Positions 50,214-59,225 of a stretch of DNA of 64,000 nucleotides are shown piece after piece. The stretch covers positions 115,233-179,232 of the forward strand of contig NZ_JACYUY010000010.1 of NCBI RefSeq assembly GCF_014842025.1, written 5' to 3'. This DNA comes from Massilia sp. CFBP 13721. GTDB lineage: Bacteria; Pseudomonadota; Gammaproteobacteria; Burkholderiales; Burkholderiaceae_D. The notes under the pieces are model-generated. The model searched no databases. It saw only the letters and a list, made by a program, of their open reading frames with translations, and was not told the DNA's origin. The translations under genes were made by a program, and so were the position numbers. How positions within the stretch are numbered: position 1 is the first letter of the stretch; the number at the start of each line of letters is the position of its first letter.

Positions 50214-52456
50214 AACCGGCCATGCCGCCCTTCAGGTTGAACAGCCTGCGCAGCCGCCTGATGCTGCTGGTGGCGCTGGCGATCCTGCCGCTGGCGCTGA
50301 TGACGATCTTGGGCGGCATGCGCGAGCGCGAGCAGGCGATCGAAGCGTCCGAGGAAAACCTGCGCCGCCTGACCAGCCTGGCCGCGGCCAACGAAGCGCA
50401 GTCGGTCGAGCGCGCGCGCCAGATCCTGGTGGACCTGGCCAGCGTGCCCGACCTGCTGGGCGAAACCCCGCGCTGCAATGCCCTGCTGGCCGACGTCCTC
50501 GACCGCAACGAAGGCTACGTGAACTTCGGCCTGATCCAGCTGAACGGCGAGGTCAGCTGCAGCGCCGTGCCGATGCTCCATCCGGTCAACTTGGGCGACC
50601 GCAGCCACTTCAAGCGCGCCGTGTCCGAGCGCCGCTTCATCGCCGGCGACTACGTCTTCGGGCGCGTGATCCGGCGCCACACGATCAACCTCACCTACCC
50701 GGTCATCGACCGCGGCGGCAAGGTGATCGCCGTCGTCTTCGCGGCGATGGACCTGGCCGGCCTCGATACCTTTGTCGCCGACATCAACCTGCCGCCCGGC
50801 TCGGTGCTGGTGACGACCGACGCCAACGGCACCATCATCTCGCGCCGCCCCGACCCCGAGCGCTGGTTCGGCCACAAGGTCTCGGCCACGATGCGCGAGG
50901 CCATGCGCGATGCGCCGAAAAACAGCGGCCGCCATGCCGTGGTGCTGCGCGACGACGACGACGTCGAGCGCCTGCACACCTTTGCCCGCGTCGGCGCGCC
51001 GTCGCTGTCGGACTACACGGTGACGATCGGCATCCCGGTCGAGACGGTCACGGCCGGCGCGCGCCGCGCCCAGCTGATGTCGCTGATCGGCCTGGCCGCC
51101 ACCACCATGCTGGCACTGCTCGCGGCCTGGCTCGCGGGCGACGTGCTGATCGTGCAGCGCGTGCGCAAGCTGAAGGACACGGCGCGCCGCATCGCCGCCG
51201 GCGACCTCGATGCGCGCTCGGGCATCGCCTACGAACGCGAAGAGATCGGCCAGCTGGGCGAAGCGCTCGACGAGATGGCCGCCACGCTGCAGAAGAAGGA
51301 AGCGGCGCGCGGCCTGGCCGAGCGCGAACTGCGCGCGGCCGACCAGCGCAAGGACGAATTCCTGGCGATGCTGGCGCACGAGCTGCGCAACCCGCTGGCG
51401 CCGATCAGCACCGGCGCGCACCTGCTCAAGCTGCTCCACTCCGACAATGCGCAGATCACGCAGACCTGCGCCATCATCGCGCGCCAGGTCGAGCACATGA
51501 CGGGCCTGGTGGACGACCTGCTCGACGTCTCGCGCGTGACGCGCGGCCTGGTATCGATCTCGACCCAGGTGCTCGACCTGCGCCGCGTGATCGACGACGC
51601 CGCCGAGCAGATCCGGCCGCTGATCACGGCGCGCCGCCACAGCGTCGTGCTCGACCTGCCGCCGCACCCGGCCACGGTCAAGGGCGACCACAAGCGCCTG
51701 GTGCAGGTAGTGGCCAACCTGCTCAACAACGCGAATAAATACACGCCCGAGGGCGGACGCATCGAACTGGGCCTGGCCGAAGCCGGCGCCGAATACGTCC
51801 TCACCGTGCGCGACGACGGCATCGGCATGGAGCCGCAACTCGTCGCGCGCGTGTTCGACCTGTTCACCCAGGCCGAGCGCACCCCGGACCGCTCGCAGGG
51901 CGGCCTGGGACTGGGCCTGGCGCTGGCGAAAAGCCTGGTCGAGCTGCATGGCGGCACCGTGCAGGCCGCCAGCGCGGGCCTCGGCCAGGGCAGCGTCTTC
52001 ACGGTGCGCCTGCCGCGCCACACCCAGGAAGTGCTGCTCCCCGCCAGCCCGAGCGTCGACCACGCGCAGGCGGCCAGGCCGCTCAAGGTACTGCTGGTGG
52101 ACGACAACCTGGATGCCGCCCACACGCTGCAGCTGTTCCTCGCCGCCGGCGGACACCGGGTCGAGATCGCCTACAGCGCGGCCGACGCGGTCGACCTGGC
52201 GCGCGTCTTCGCGCCCGACGTCTGCCTGCTCGACATCGGCCTGCCCGACTTCGACGGCAACGAACTGGCGCGCCGCCTGCGCCGCCTGCCGCAAGCGACC
52301 AACGCCACCCTGGTCGCGATGACCGGCTACGGGCGCCAGCAGGACCGCGATGCGTCGATGGCTGCCGGGTTCGACAATTACATGGTCAAGCCGGTCAATA
52401 CGATGGAGCTGTCGGACTTGCTGGCGCAGGTGGCGGTGGAGAAGCATCCGCGGTAA
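50210..52456 (+). CDS. Cache/HAMP hybrid sensor histidine kinase
   Basis: This membrane kinase has 748 residues. The order is: helix (about 17-38), periplasmic Cache-type ligand domain (40-290, with YVNFGLIQLNGEVSC and LTYPVIDRGGKVIAV), helix (about 295-318), HAMP, HisKA with LAHELRNPLAP (His about 389), ATPase (NANKYTPEGG, DDGIGMEPQ, GLGLGLAL), and a receiver with LLDIGLPDFDGNEL (Asp about 675) and the Lys in MVKPVNT. It is coupled by ATGA to the lysine-less aminotransferase gene. A paralogous kinase lies at 54172-56088. Confidence 0.92.
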   Translation: MKPAMPPFRLNSLRSRLMLLVALAILPLALMTILGGMREREQAIEASEENLRRLTSLAAANEAQSVERARQILVDLASVPDLLGETPRCNALLADVLDRNEGYVNFGLIQLNGEVSCSAVPMLHPVNLGDRSHFKRAVSERRFIAGDYVFGRVIRRHTINLTYPVIDRGGKVIAVVFAAMDLAGLDTFVADINLPPGSVLVTTDANGTIISRRPDPERWFGHKVSATMREAMRDAPKNSGRHAVVLRDDDDVERLHTFARVGAPSLSDYTVTIGIPVETVTAGARRAQLMSLIGLAATTMLALLAAWLAGDVLIVQRVRKLKDTARRIAAGDLDARSGIAYEREEIGQLGEALDEMAATLQKKEAARGLAERELRAADQRKDEFLAMLAHELRNPLAPISTGAHLLKLLHSDNAQITQTCAIIARQVEHMTGLVDDLLDVSRVTRGLVSISTQVLDLRRVIDDAAEQIRPLITARRHSVVLDLPPHPATVKGDHKRLVQVVANLLNNANKYTPEGGRIELGLAEAGAEYVLTVRDDGIGMEPQLVARVFDLFTQAERTPDRSQGGLGLGLALAKSLVELHGGTVQAASAGLGQGSVFTVRLPRHTQEVLLPASPSVDHAQAARPLKVLLVDDNLDAAHTLQLFLAAGGHRVEIAYSAADAVDLARVFAPDVCLLDIGLPDFDGNELARRLRRLPQATNATLVAMTGYGRQQDRDASMAAGFDNYMVKPVNTMELSDLLAQVAVEKHPR

Positions 52457-52507
52457 TCGTCACATGCTCCGATCGCCCGTTCGACGACATCACCGCCACG
52501 TATCACC

Positions 52508-52531
52508 GGTGGGCACAAGTGCCCACCCTAC
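52508..52531 (-). repeat. Single REP element
   Basis: Read on the minus strand it is GTAGGGTGGGCACTTGTGCC with closing CACCGG. Partner-like CACCGCCACG lies 20 bp further, so it may be a decayed REPIN. It lies just upstream of the antiporter ribosome-binding site. Confidence 0.8.
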
Positions 52532-52546
52532 CATGAGGGAGCATGA

Positions 52547-54175
52547 ATGGAATCGGTAGGCGTAGTACTTGCAATGCTGCTGGCGGTGATCGGCAGCGGT
52601 TACCTGGTGCGGATGCTGCCGTTCGCGGTGCCGCTGCCGCTGGTGCAGATCGCGTTGGGGGCGGTGATCGCCGGGGTGTTCGGCCACGGCGTCACCCTCG
52701 ACCCGGAAATCTTCTTCCTGCTGTTCCTGCCGCCGCTGCTGTTCCTCGACGGCTGGCGCATCCCGAAAGTGGGCCTGTTCCGCGACAAAGGCACCATCCT
52801 CGAACTGGCGCTCGGCCTGGTCGTGTTCACCGTGCTTGGAGCCGGCTTCCTGATCCACTGGCTGGTGCCGACCATGCCGCTCGCCGTCGCATTTGCGCTG
52901 GCCGCGATCGTGGCGCCGACCGATCCGGTGGCGGTCGGCTCGATCGCCGCGCGGGTGCCGATTCCGCACCGCCTGATGCACATCCTCGAGGGCGAGTCGC
53001 TGCTGAACGACGCCACGGGCCTGGTCTGCTTCCGCTTCGCGGTGGCCGCCGCCATGACCGGCATGTTTTCGCTGGCGGACGCTTCGCTCACCTTCCTGTG
53101 GGTAGCGCTGGGCGGCATCGCCTGCGGCGTGGCGATCACGGTCTCGGTCGCCTTTGTCCAGCGCGTGGCCGGCCAGCGCCTGGGCGAGGAACCCGGCTCG
53201 CCGATCCTGGTCAACCTCTTGATTCCGTTCGGCGCCTATCTCGCCGCCGAACACCTGCACGCTTCCGGCATCCTGGCCGCGGTGGCCGCCGGCGTCACCA
53301 TGAGCTATGTCGAATTGTCCGGGCGCGCCCTGGCCACCACGCGCGTGCGCCGCGCCGTAGTCTGGGACACGGTGCAGTTCTCGCTCAACGGCGTGATGTT
53401 CGTGCTGCTGGGCGAGCAGTTGCCCGACATCGTGCGCCGCGCCATGCACGACGCCCGCCTGGATGAGCACATGACCGAATGGTCGCTGCTCGGCACCGCG
53501 CTCCTCATCAGCCTGGCGCTGATCGTGCTGCGCCTGGTCTGGGTATGGGTCTCGCTGCGCCTGACCATCCTCAAGGCACGGCGCCACGGCCGCCAGGTCT
53601 ACACGCCCAACTTCCGCCTGGTGATCGCCACCTCGCTGGCCGGGGTGCGCGGCGCGATCACGCTGGCCGGCGTGCTGACGCTGCCGCTGGCCCTGCCGAA
53701 CGGCGCTCCCTTCCCCGGGCGCGACCTCGCCATCTTCTATGCCAGCGCGGTGATCATCGTCTCGCTGCTGGTGGCCAGCATCGGCCTGCCGCGCGTGCTG
53801 CGCGGGCTGGAAGTGCCGGAGGAATCGAGCGAAACGGCGCAGGAAGACCGCGCCCGCCACGACGCCGCGATGGCCGCCATGGCCGCCATCGAGAAAGCGG
53901 CGACCGCCCACCTCGACAGGGAGCACGACGCCGACGTCCATGCCAGCGCGGTCGACCACGTGCGCGGCGTCTACGAGCACCGGCTCGGCGGCGCCGGCCT
54001 GTACGACCCGTCGCGGGTGCGGGTGGCCGAACAGGCCGAGCGCGAATACCGCCTGGCCGCCCTCAAGGCCGAGCGCGAGGCGATCCTGGCGCTGGTGCAC
54101 GCACGCGCGCTGTCGGACGAGATCGCGCGCCGGCTGCTGCGCGAGATCGACCTGGTCGAAGCGCGCTACGGTTAG
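52547..54175 (+). CDS. CPA1-family Na+/H+ antiporter
   Basis: This 542-residue cation-proton antiporter has about 11-12 membrane helices in the first ~420 residues. The family's ion-site region is LAAIVAPTDPVAVGSI (about 118-133), followed by ILEGESLLNDATGLVCF and later GVRGAITLAGVLTLPLAL. The last ~130 residues are a charged cytosolic helical tail. A GAGGGAG ribosome-binding site precedes ATG 52547. It overlaps the convergent kinase gene by 4 bp. Confidence 0.92.
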   Translation: MESVGVVLAMLLAVIGSGYLVRMLPFAVPLPLVQIALGAVIAGVFGHGVTLDPEIFFLLFLPPLLFLDGWRIPKVGLFRDKGTILELALGLVVFTVLGAGFLIHWLVPTMPLAVAFALAAIVAPTDPVAVGSIAARVPIPHRLMHILEGESLLNDATGLVCFRFAVAAAMTGMFSLADASLTFLWVALGGIACGVAITVSVAFVQRVAGQRLGEEPGSPILVNLLIPFGAYLAAEHLHASGILAAVAAGVTMSYVELSGRALATTRVRRAVVWDTVQFSLNGVMFVLLGEQLPDIVRRAMHDARLDEHMTEWSLLGTALLISLALIVLRLVWVWVSLRLTILKARRHGRQVYTPNFRLVIATSLAGVRGAITLAGVLTLPLALPNGAPFPGRDLAIFYASAVIIVSLLVASIGLPRVLRGLEVPEESSETAQEDRARHDAAMAAMAAIEKAATAHLDREHDADVHASAVDHVRGVYEHRLGGAGLYDPSRVRVAEQAEREYRLAALKAEREAILALVHARALSDEIARRLLREIDLVEARYG

Positions 54176-56088
54176 CGAATCTGGGCAAGGATAGCGGCCA
54201 GCACGTCCAGGTCGACCGGCTTGACCAGGTGATGGTCGAAGCCGGCCGCCAGCGTCACCTGGCGGTCGCTGTCCTGGCCGTAGCCGGTGACGGCGATCAG
54301 GGTCGCGCCCGCCGTCTCGGGCTGGGCGCGCAGGCGCCGCGCCAGCTCGTTGCCGTCGATCTCGGGCAGGCCGATATCGAGCAGGAACACCTGTGGCCGC
54401 TCGCTCCGCCCGCGCGCCAGGGCCTGCAGCGGTGCGTGCTCGACCTGCACCTGGTGCCCCAGGGTCTCGAGCACCATCGCCAGCATCGCGGCGGCGTCGA
54501 CGTTGTCGTCGACGACCATGACGCGCAGCGCATTCGCGCTCGCGGCAAGGCCGAGGCTGCTCGCATGGCCGGGGTGGCCGCTCTGCTGTTCCGACGCGCA
54601 CGGCAGGCGCACCGTAAAGCGGCTGCCCTTGCCGATGCCGGCGCTGGCGCAGCCGACCGATCCGTGGTGCAGCTCGACCAGGCTTTTCACCAGCGCCAGT
54701 CCCAGCCCCAGTCCGCCCGAGGCGCGGTCGGAGCTGCGCCGCGCCTGCGCGAACAGTTCAAAAGCGCGCTCCGTCAGTTCGCGCTCCATGCCGATGCCGT
54801 CGTCGGCGACCTCGATCGCCACCTCGCCATCGTGCACCTCGACGGCGAGCGCGATGTTGCCGCCCTCCGGCGTGTACTTGGCGGCGTTGTTGAGGAGGTT
54901 GGCGACCACCTGCACCAGGCGCTTCTCGTCGCCCATGACGGTCACGCACCCCGGCGGCAGCCGCAGCGCCAGCCGGTGGCGGCGCGCTTCGATCAGGGGC
55001 GTGGCCTGTTCCACCGCATTGGTCGCGATGTGGCGGATGTCGAGCGCCGCCTCGTCCAGTTCGATCAGGCCGCGCGAGACACGCGAGACGTCGAGCAGGT
55101 CGTCGATCAGGCCCGTCATGTGGCGGATCTGGCGGCTGATGATCCGGCTGCTGTATTGCACGCGCTGTGCGTCCAGCGTAGCCGTCTGCAGCAGTTGCGC
55201 CGCCGCGCCGATCGGCGCCAGCGGGTTTCTCAGTTCGTGCGCCAGCATGGCCAGGAACTCGTCCTTGCGCCGGCTGGCCTCGAGCAGCTTTTCCTCGGCC
55301 CGTTTGCGGTCGGTGATGTCGCTGGCGGCGCCGATCCACTCGTAGATCTCGCCGCGCGCATCGAGCATCGGCACCGCCCGCGAATACGCCCAGCCATAGC
55401 TGCCGTCGAGGCGGCGCACGCGGTGCTCGGCCTCGAACGGCGCCCTGGCACGGATCGCCGCTTCGATCGCCTGCCTGACCAGCGCGTGGTCCTGCGGCGG
55501 AATGTAGGCATCGATCCAGAGGGGACGCGCATCCAGCGTGTCCTGCACGAAGCCGCGTCCTTCGAGCTGGTGCAGCTCGGTCCAGTCCGGGTTCATCCGG
55601 TAGACCACTTCGGCGCTGGCGCTGACCAGGGCGCGGAAGCGCTTTTCGCTTTCGCTGCGGGCGGCCTCGGCGCGGATCATCGCGGTGACGTCGCTGGTGC
55701 TGTGCGAGATGCACACCAGCTGCCCGCTCGCGTCGAAGATCGGCGTGCTGACGGCGTTCCAGAAACGCTCCTCGAAACGCACTTCGCCCGACGGCAGCTC
55801 GACCCGGATCGGGTAGCGGATGCCGGGCATGGTATCGACCTGCCCGGTGGCCAGCACGCGCGCCAGCGACTGGCGCAGGTCGTCTTCGCCGGTGTCGTTC
55901 GGGTCGTCCGCATTGCGCGGAAAGGCGACGAACAGGCTGACCCCGAGCAGATCTTCGCGGCGCCGTCCGGACGCGCGCAGGAAGGCGTCGTTGACCGCCA
56001 GGATGAACGCCTCGGGCGTCGGCGACAACAGGTAGTGCCCTGTCGGCGAAGCGTTGAACACGGCTTCGTAGAGCGATGCTGGAACCAT
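54172..56088 (-). CDS. PAS-PAS hybrid histidine kinase
   Basis: This soluble 638-residue kinase (ATG 56088; a TTG six codons up is possible) has two PAS domains (about 1-120 and 140-265; the second has the PAC-like WAYSRAVPMLDARGEIYEW), HisKA LAHELRNPLAP (His about 283), an ATPase (NAAKYTPEGG, DDGIGMERE, GLGLGLAL) and a receiver (LLDIGLPEIDG, KPVD). The kinase and receiver halves are close paralogues of those in the kinase at 50210, on the other side of the antiporter. Confidence 0.92.
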   Translation of the reverse strand: MVPASLYEAVFNASPTGHYLLSPTPEAFILAVNDAFLRASGRRREDLLGVSLFVAFPRNADDPNDTGEDDLRQSLARVLATGQVDTMPGIRYPIRVELPSGEVRFEERFWNAVSTPIFDASGQLVCISHSTSDVTAMIRAEAARSESEKRFRALVSASAEVVYRMNPDWTELHQLEGRGFVQDTLDARPLWIDAYIPPQDHALVRQAIEAAIRARAPFEAEHRVRRLDGSYGWAYSRAVPMLDARGEIYEWIGAASDITDRKRAEEKLLEASRRKDEFLAMLAHELRNPLAPIGAAAQLLQTATLDAQRVQYSSRIISRQIRHMTGLIDDLLDVSRVSRGLIELDEAALDIRHIATNAVEQATPLIEARRHRLALRLPPGCVTVMGDEKRLVQVVANLLNNAAKYTPEGGNIALAVEVHDGEVAIEVADDGIGMERELTERAFELFAQARRSSDRASGGLGLGLALVKSLVELHHGSVGCASAGIGKGSRFTVRLPCASEQQSGHPGHASSLGLAASANALRVMVVDDNVDAAAMLAMVLETLGHQVQVEHAPLQALARGRSERPQVFLLDIGLPEIDGNELARRLRAQPETAGATLIAVTGYGQDSDRQVTLAAGFDHHLVKPVDLDVLAAILAQIR

Positions 56089-56285
56089 CGTAAAGACGTG
56101 CGCCAAAAAAAGTAAGTGGACGTTGGAACAAGACTGCGTGGAGGATCTTATCCGATTCCCGCTCGGCCGTGAACGTAAGATTCATGCCGGCCGCATGACA
56201 CACATGCCTGCGTTAGCTCCCGAACGGTGCGCGGCGGCAGGAAGCGTAAGATCGGCCGGGCATGTTCCACTTTCGAATCCTCGCC

Positions 56286-57428
56286 ATGAGCCCTGCCATG
56301 ACCCTCGACGCCCAGACGCAGCAAGACCCCGCACCGCTCAGCGATCCACCCGCCGCCGCCAGGGCGGCCGGCCTGCGCTACGTCCACGACGACCGCCCCG
56401 GCATCCGCCGCCAGTCGGCCAAAGAAAGGGCGAAAGAAGGGTTTACCTACTTTTCCGCCAAGGGCGAAGTCATCGAGGACGACGCCACCCTGAAGCGCAT
56501 CCGCGCGCTCGCGATTCCGCCGGCCTGGCAGGACGTCTGGATCTGTCCGCAGGCGAACGGCCACCTGCAGGCCACCGGGCGCGACGCGCGCGGGCGCAAG
56601 CAGTACCGCTACCACCCCAAATGGCGCAGCGTGCGCGACGAAGTCAAGTACGAACGGATGATCAACTTCGGCAAGGCCCTGCCCGCCATCCGCGCGGAAG
56701 TCGACCGCGCCCTGAAACTGCCCGGACTGCCGCGCGAGAAGATGCTGGCGACCATCGTCTACCTGCTGGAAGCGACCATGATGCGGGTCGGGAACGAGGA
56801 ATATGCGCGCACCAACAAATCCTTCGGGCTGACCACGCTGCGCAACCGCCACGTGAAGGTCGACGGCAGCGACGTGCAGTTTTCGTTCCGCGGCAAGAGC
56901 GGCGTGTACCACAAGATCAAGGTGCACGACCGGCGCCTGGCGCGCATCATCCGCAGCACGCGCGACCTGCCGGGCCAGGAACTGTTCCAGTACGTGGGCG
57001 AGGATGGCGAGACGCACAGCATCGATTCCAGCGACGTCAACGACTACCTGCGTTCGATCACCGGCGAAGAGTACACGGCCAAGGATTTCCGTACCTGGTC
57101 GGGCACCGTGCTGGCTGCGCTCGCCCTGCAGGAATTCGAGAAGTTCGACTCCGAAACGCAAGCCAAGAAAAACGTCGTGCGCGCGATCGAATCGGTCGCG
57201 CAAAAACTCGGCAACACGCCTTCGGTCTGCCGCAAGTGCTACGTGCACCCGGCCGTGCTCGACGCCTACATGGAAGGTGCCGTCATCGAGGCCCTGCGCG
57301 AACGCACCGAGCAGCAGCTGATCGACGACCTGCACGCCTTGCAGCCCGAGGAAGCGGCGGTGCTGGCGATGCTGCAGCAGCGTTTGCAGCATGACGCCGA
57401 CGCGGCCGCCGAAAAGAAAGCAGCCTGA
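56286..57428 (+). CDS. DNA topoisomerase IB (poxvirus-like)
   Basis: This 380-residue type IB topoisomerase relaxes supercoils through a 3'-phosphotyrosine link. The N-terminal GLRYVHDDRPGIRRQS and IPPAWQDVWICP blocks and the core RVGNEEYA, SFRGKSG and FRTWSGTVLA match. The catalytic Tyr lies in CRKCYVHPAVLDAY (about residue 319), with Arg and His of the active site upstream. Starts at 56262 and 56298 are also possible. Confidence 0.93.
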   Translation: MSPAMTLDAQTQQDPAPLSDPPAAARAAGLRYVHDDRPGIRRQSAKERAKEGFTYFSAKGEVIEDDATLKRIRALAIPPAWQDVWICPQANGHLQATGRDARGRKQYRYHPKWRSVRDEVKYERMINFGKALPAIRAEVDRALKLPGLPREKMLATIVYLLEATMMRVGNEEYARTNKSFGLTTLRNRHVKVDGSDVQFSFRGKSGVYHKIKVHDRRLARIIRSTRDLPGQELFQYVGEDGETHSIDSSDVNDYLRSITGEEYTAKDFRTWSGTVLAALALQEFEKFDSETQAKKNVVRAIESVAQKLGNTPSVCRKCYVHPAVLDAYMEGAVIEALRERTEQQLIDDLHALQPEEAAVLAMLQQRLQHDADAAAEKKAA

Positions 57429-57455
57429 CTCCACCCTACTTTGCAAAGGAATTCC

Positions 57456-58532
57456 ATGACCGACCAGAACACATTCGACCTGCAAAAAGGCGGCGCCGCC
57501 CTCGAACTCGTGGCCCGCTTCGAGCACCAGGTGACCGGCGTCACCGTCTCCGAGGACAACCGCATTTTTGTGAACTTCCCGCGCTGGACCGAGGACACGG
57601 CGGTGTCGGTGGCCGAGTTGCTGGCGGGCGGCGAGCTCAAACCGTATCCGGACGAGGAATGGAACAGCTGGCGCAACGCGCGCAAGGACGAGGTCTCGCC
57701 CGAGGACCATTGGGTGTGCGTGCAAAGCGTCGTCGCCGACGGCCGCGGCAGCCTGTGGGTGCTCGACCCGGCCGCGCCGGCGCAGAGCCACGTCGTCGAC
57801 GGCGGGCCGAAGCTGGTACGCATCGACCTCGCCACGAACAAGGTCGCCCAGACCATCGCCTTCGGCGAAGACGCGGCGCCGCAGGGCTCCTACCTGAACG
57901 ACGTGCGTTTCTCGAACGATGGCGGCTATGCCTACCTCACCGATTCCGGCGTCAAGGGTGCGCTGCTGGTGGTGGAGCTCGCGAGCGGCAAGGCCAAGCG
58001 CGTGCTCGATGGCGACGCATCGACGCAAATGAAAAAGGGGCTCGACGTGAAAGCCGACGGCGAAGTGCTGCGCCGTCCCGACGGGCGCGGCGTCGAGTTC
58101 TCGGCCGACGGCATCGAACTGTCCGGCGACGGCACCTACCTGTACTGGCAGGCGATCAAGGGCGACACCCTGTACCGCATCGCGACCGACGCGTTGCGCC
58201 AGGGCGGCGACGACCTGTCGGGCAAGGTCGAACCATTCGGCCTGAACGGCGTCAACGACGGCCTCCTGATCCCGCGCGGGACCAACCGCATGCTGCTGAC
58301 CAGCGTCGAACACGACGCCATCCGCATGCGCGACCTCGACCAGGGCGCCGATGCACCGATCGACACGCTGGTGCACGACGAGCGCCTGCGCTGGCCCGAC
58401 ACCTTCAGCCAGGGGCCGGACGGCACCGTCTACGTGACCAGCTCGCACATCCAGGACTCGGCCTTCTTCGAACCGGATGCGCCGCCGGCGCTGCCGACCG
58501 AGTTGTGGAAGCTGGTGGCCAAAAACGCCTGA
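57456..58532 (+). CDS. Major royal jelly/SMP-30-like beta-propeller protein
   Basis: This 358-residue protein resembles L-dopachrome-tautomerase-related (yellow/MRJP) and gluconolactonase-like propellers: NRIFVNFPRWTED, GSLWVLDPAAPAQ, YLNDVRFSNDGGYAYLTDSG and DGLLIPRGTNRMLLTSVEHDAI. No signal peptide is visible, unlike most relatives. Substrate unknown. AAAGGA precedes ATG 57456. It lies 27 bp after topoisomerase IB and may be co-transcribed. Confidence 0.82.
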   Translation: MTDQNTFDLQKGGAALELVARFEHQVTGVTVSEDNRIFVNFPRWTEDTAVSVAELLAGGELKPYPDEEWNSWRNARKDEVSPEDHWVCVQSVVADGRGSLWVLDPAAPAQSHVVDGGPKLVRIDLATNKVAQTIAFGEDAAPQGSYLNDVRFSNDGGYAYLTDSGVKGALLVVELASGKAKRVLDGDASTQMKKGLDVKADGEVLRRPDGRGVEFSADGIELSGDGTYLYWQAIKGDTLYRIATDALRQGGDDLSGKVEPFGLNGVNDGLLIPRGTNRMLLTSVEHDAIRMRDLDQGADAPIDTLVHDERLRWPDTFSQGPDGTVYVTSSHIQDSAFFEPDAPPALPTELWKLVAKNA

Positions 58533-58556
58533 GCGCAACGCTGGCGTCAAGGTAAT

Positions 58557-58695
58557 GTAGGGTGGACTCCCTGAGTCCACGCGTTACGGGTGTCTCCTTG
58601 CACCCGATGCCGTGACATGCCGTCCCACGTAGCGGAATATCACCGCCACCGAGCGTGGAGACGCACGTACGCGTGGACTCGGGAGTCCACCCTAC
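58557..58695. repeat. REPIN
   Basis: The left REP GTAGGGTGGACTCCCTGAGTC (stem GTGGACTC/GAGTCCAC) and the right REP ending GAGTCCACCCTAC show the stem sequence GGACTC paired with GAGTCC on both sides. Confidence 0.85.
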
Positions 58696-58748
58696 GGCAC
58701 ATCGGCCGAGAAATGGAAAGCGTCAGCGGCGAGTCAAGCCGGCTACTG

Positions 58749-59168
58749 CTACTTGATGTAATACCCCGACACCTTCCAGCTTCCATCGGGCTGGCGCATC
58801 GGCGTCACCGTCTCGACCGCGCCGGCGCGGTTGGCGAAATCGGTGGTGTACTGCATGACGACGTATTCGCCGGCAGGTACACCGGGCATCGCGCGCGTGT
58901 AGACGCTTGAAACCAGCTTGCGCGCGCTGAAGGCGCCGAAGGGCGCGCGGGCCTGGGCGCCTGCATTGGCCCAGGCTTCGCGCGGCACCGCCGCCTGCAT
59001 GGCCGGTGCGGCCTCGTCCCAGGCCTCGGCCGTCTTGCCGGCGTCCATGGCTGCCAGCCAGCGGTCCGCGGCCTCCTTCGCGGCGGCGACGTTCGCATCT
59101 TCCTGCGCGTGCAGGGTCGGGGCGACAAGGCTGGCGACGGCCAGCACAACAGCGGCAATGGCTTTCAA
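58749..59168 (-). CDS. DUF4019 secreted protein
   Basis: This 139-residue protein has a signal peptide (first ~21 residues, ending LHA) and the DUF4019 fold: AADRWLAAMDAGKTAEAWDEA, then RKLVSSVYTRAMPGVPAGEYVVMQYTTDF and a C-terminal GSWKVSGYYIK. It starts at TTG 59168 behind an AGGAGATC ribosome-binding site. Function is unknown; probably periplasmic. Confidence 0.85.
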   Translation of the reverse strand: MKAIAAVVLAVASLVAPTLHAQEDANVAAAKEAADRWLAAMDAGKTAEAWDEAAPAMQAAVPREAWANAGAQARAPFGAFSARKLVSSVYTRAMPGVPAGEYVVMQYTTDFANRAGAVETVTPMRQPDGSWKVSGYYIK

Positions 59169-59225
59169 GACGATCTCCTGTTCAGGGACTTCGCAACCGA
59201 CGGCAAGCGGCCGCCGCGCATGACA

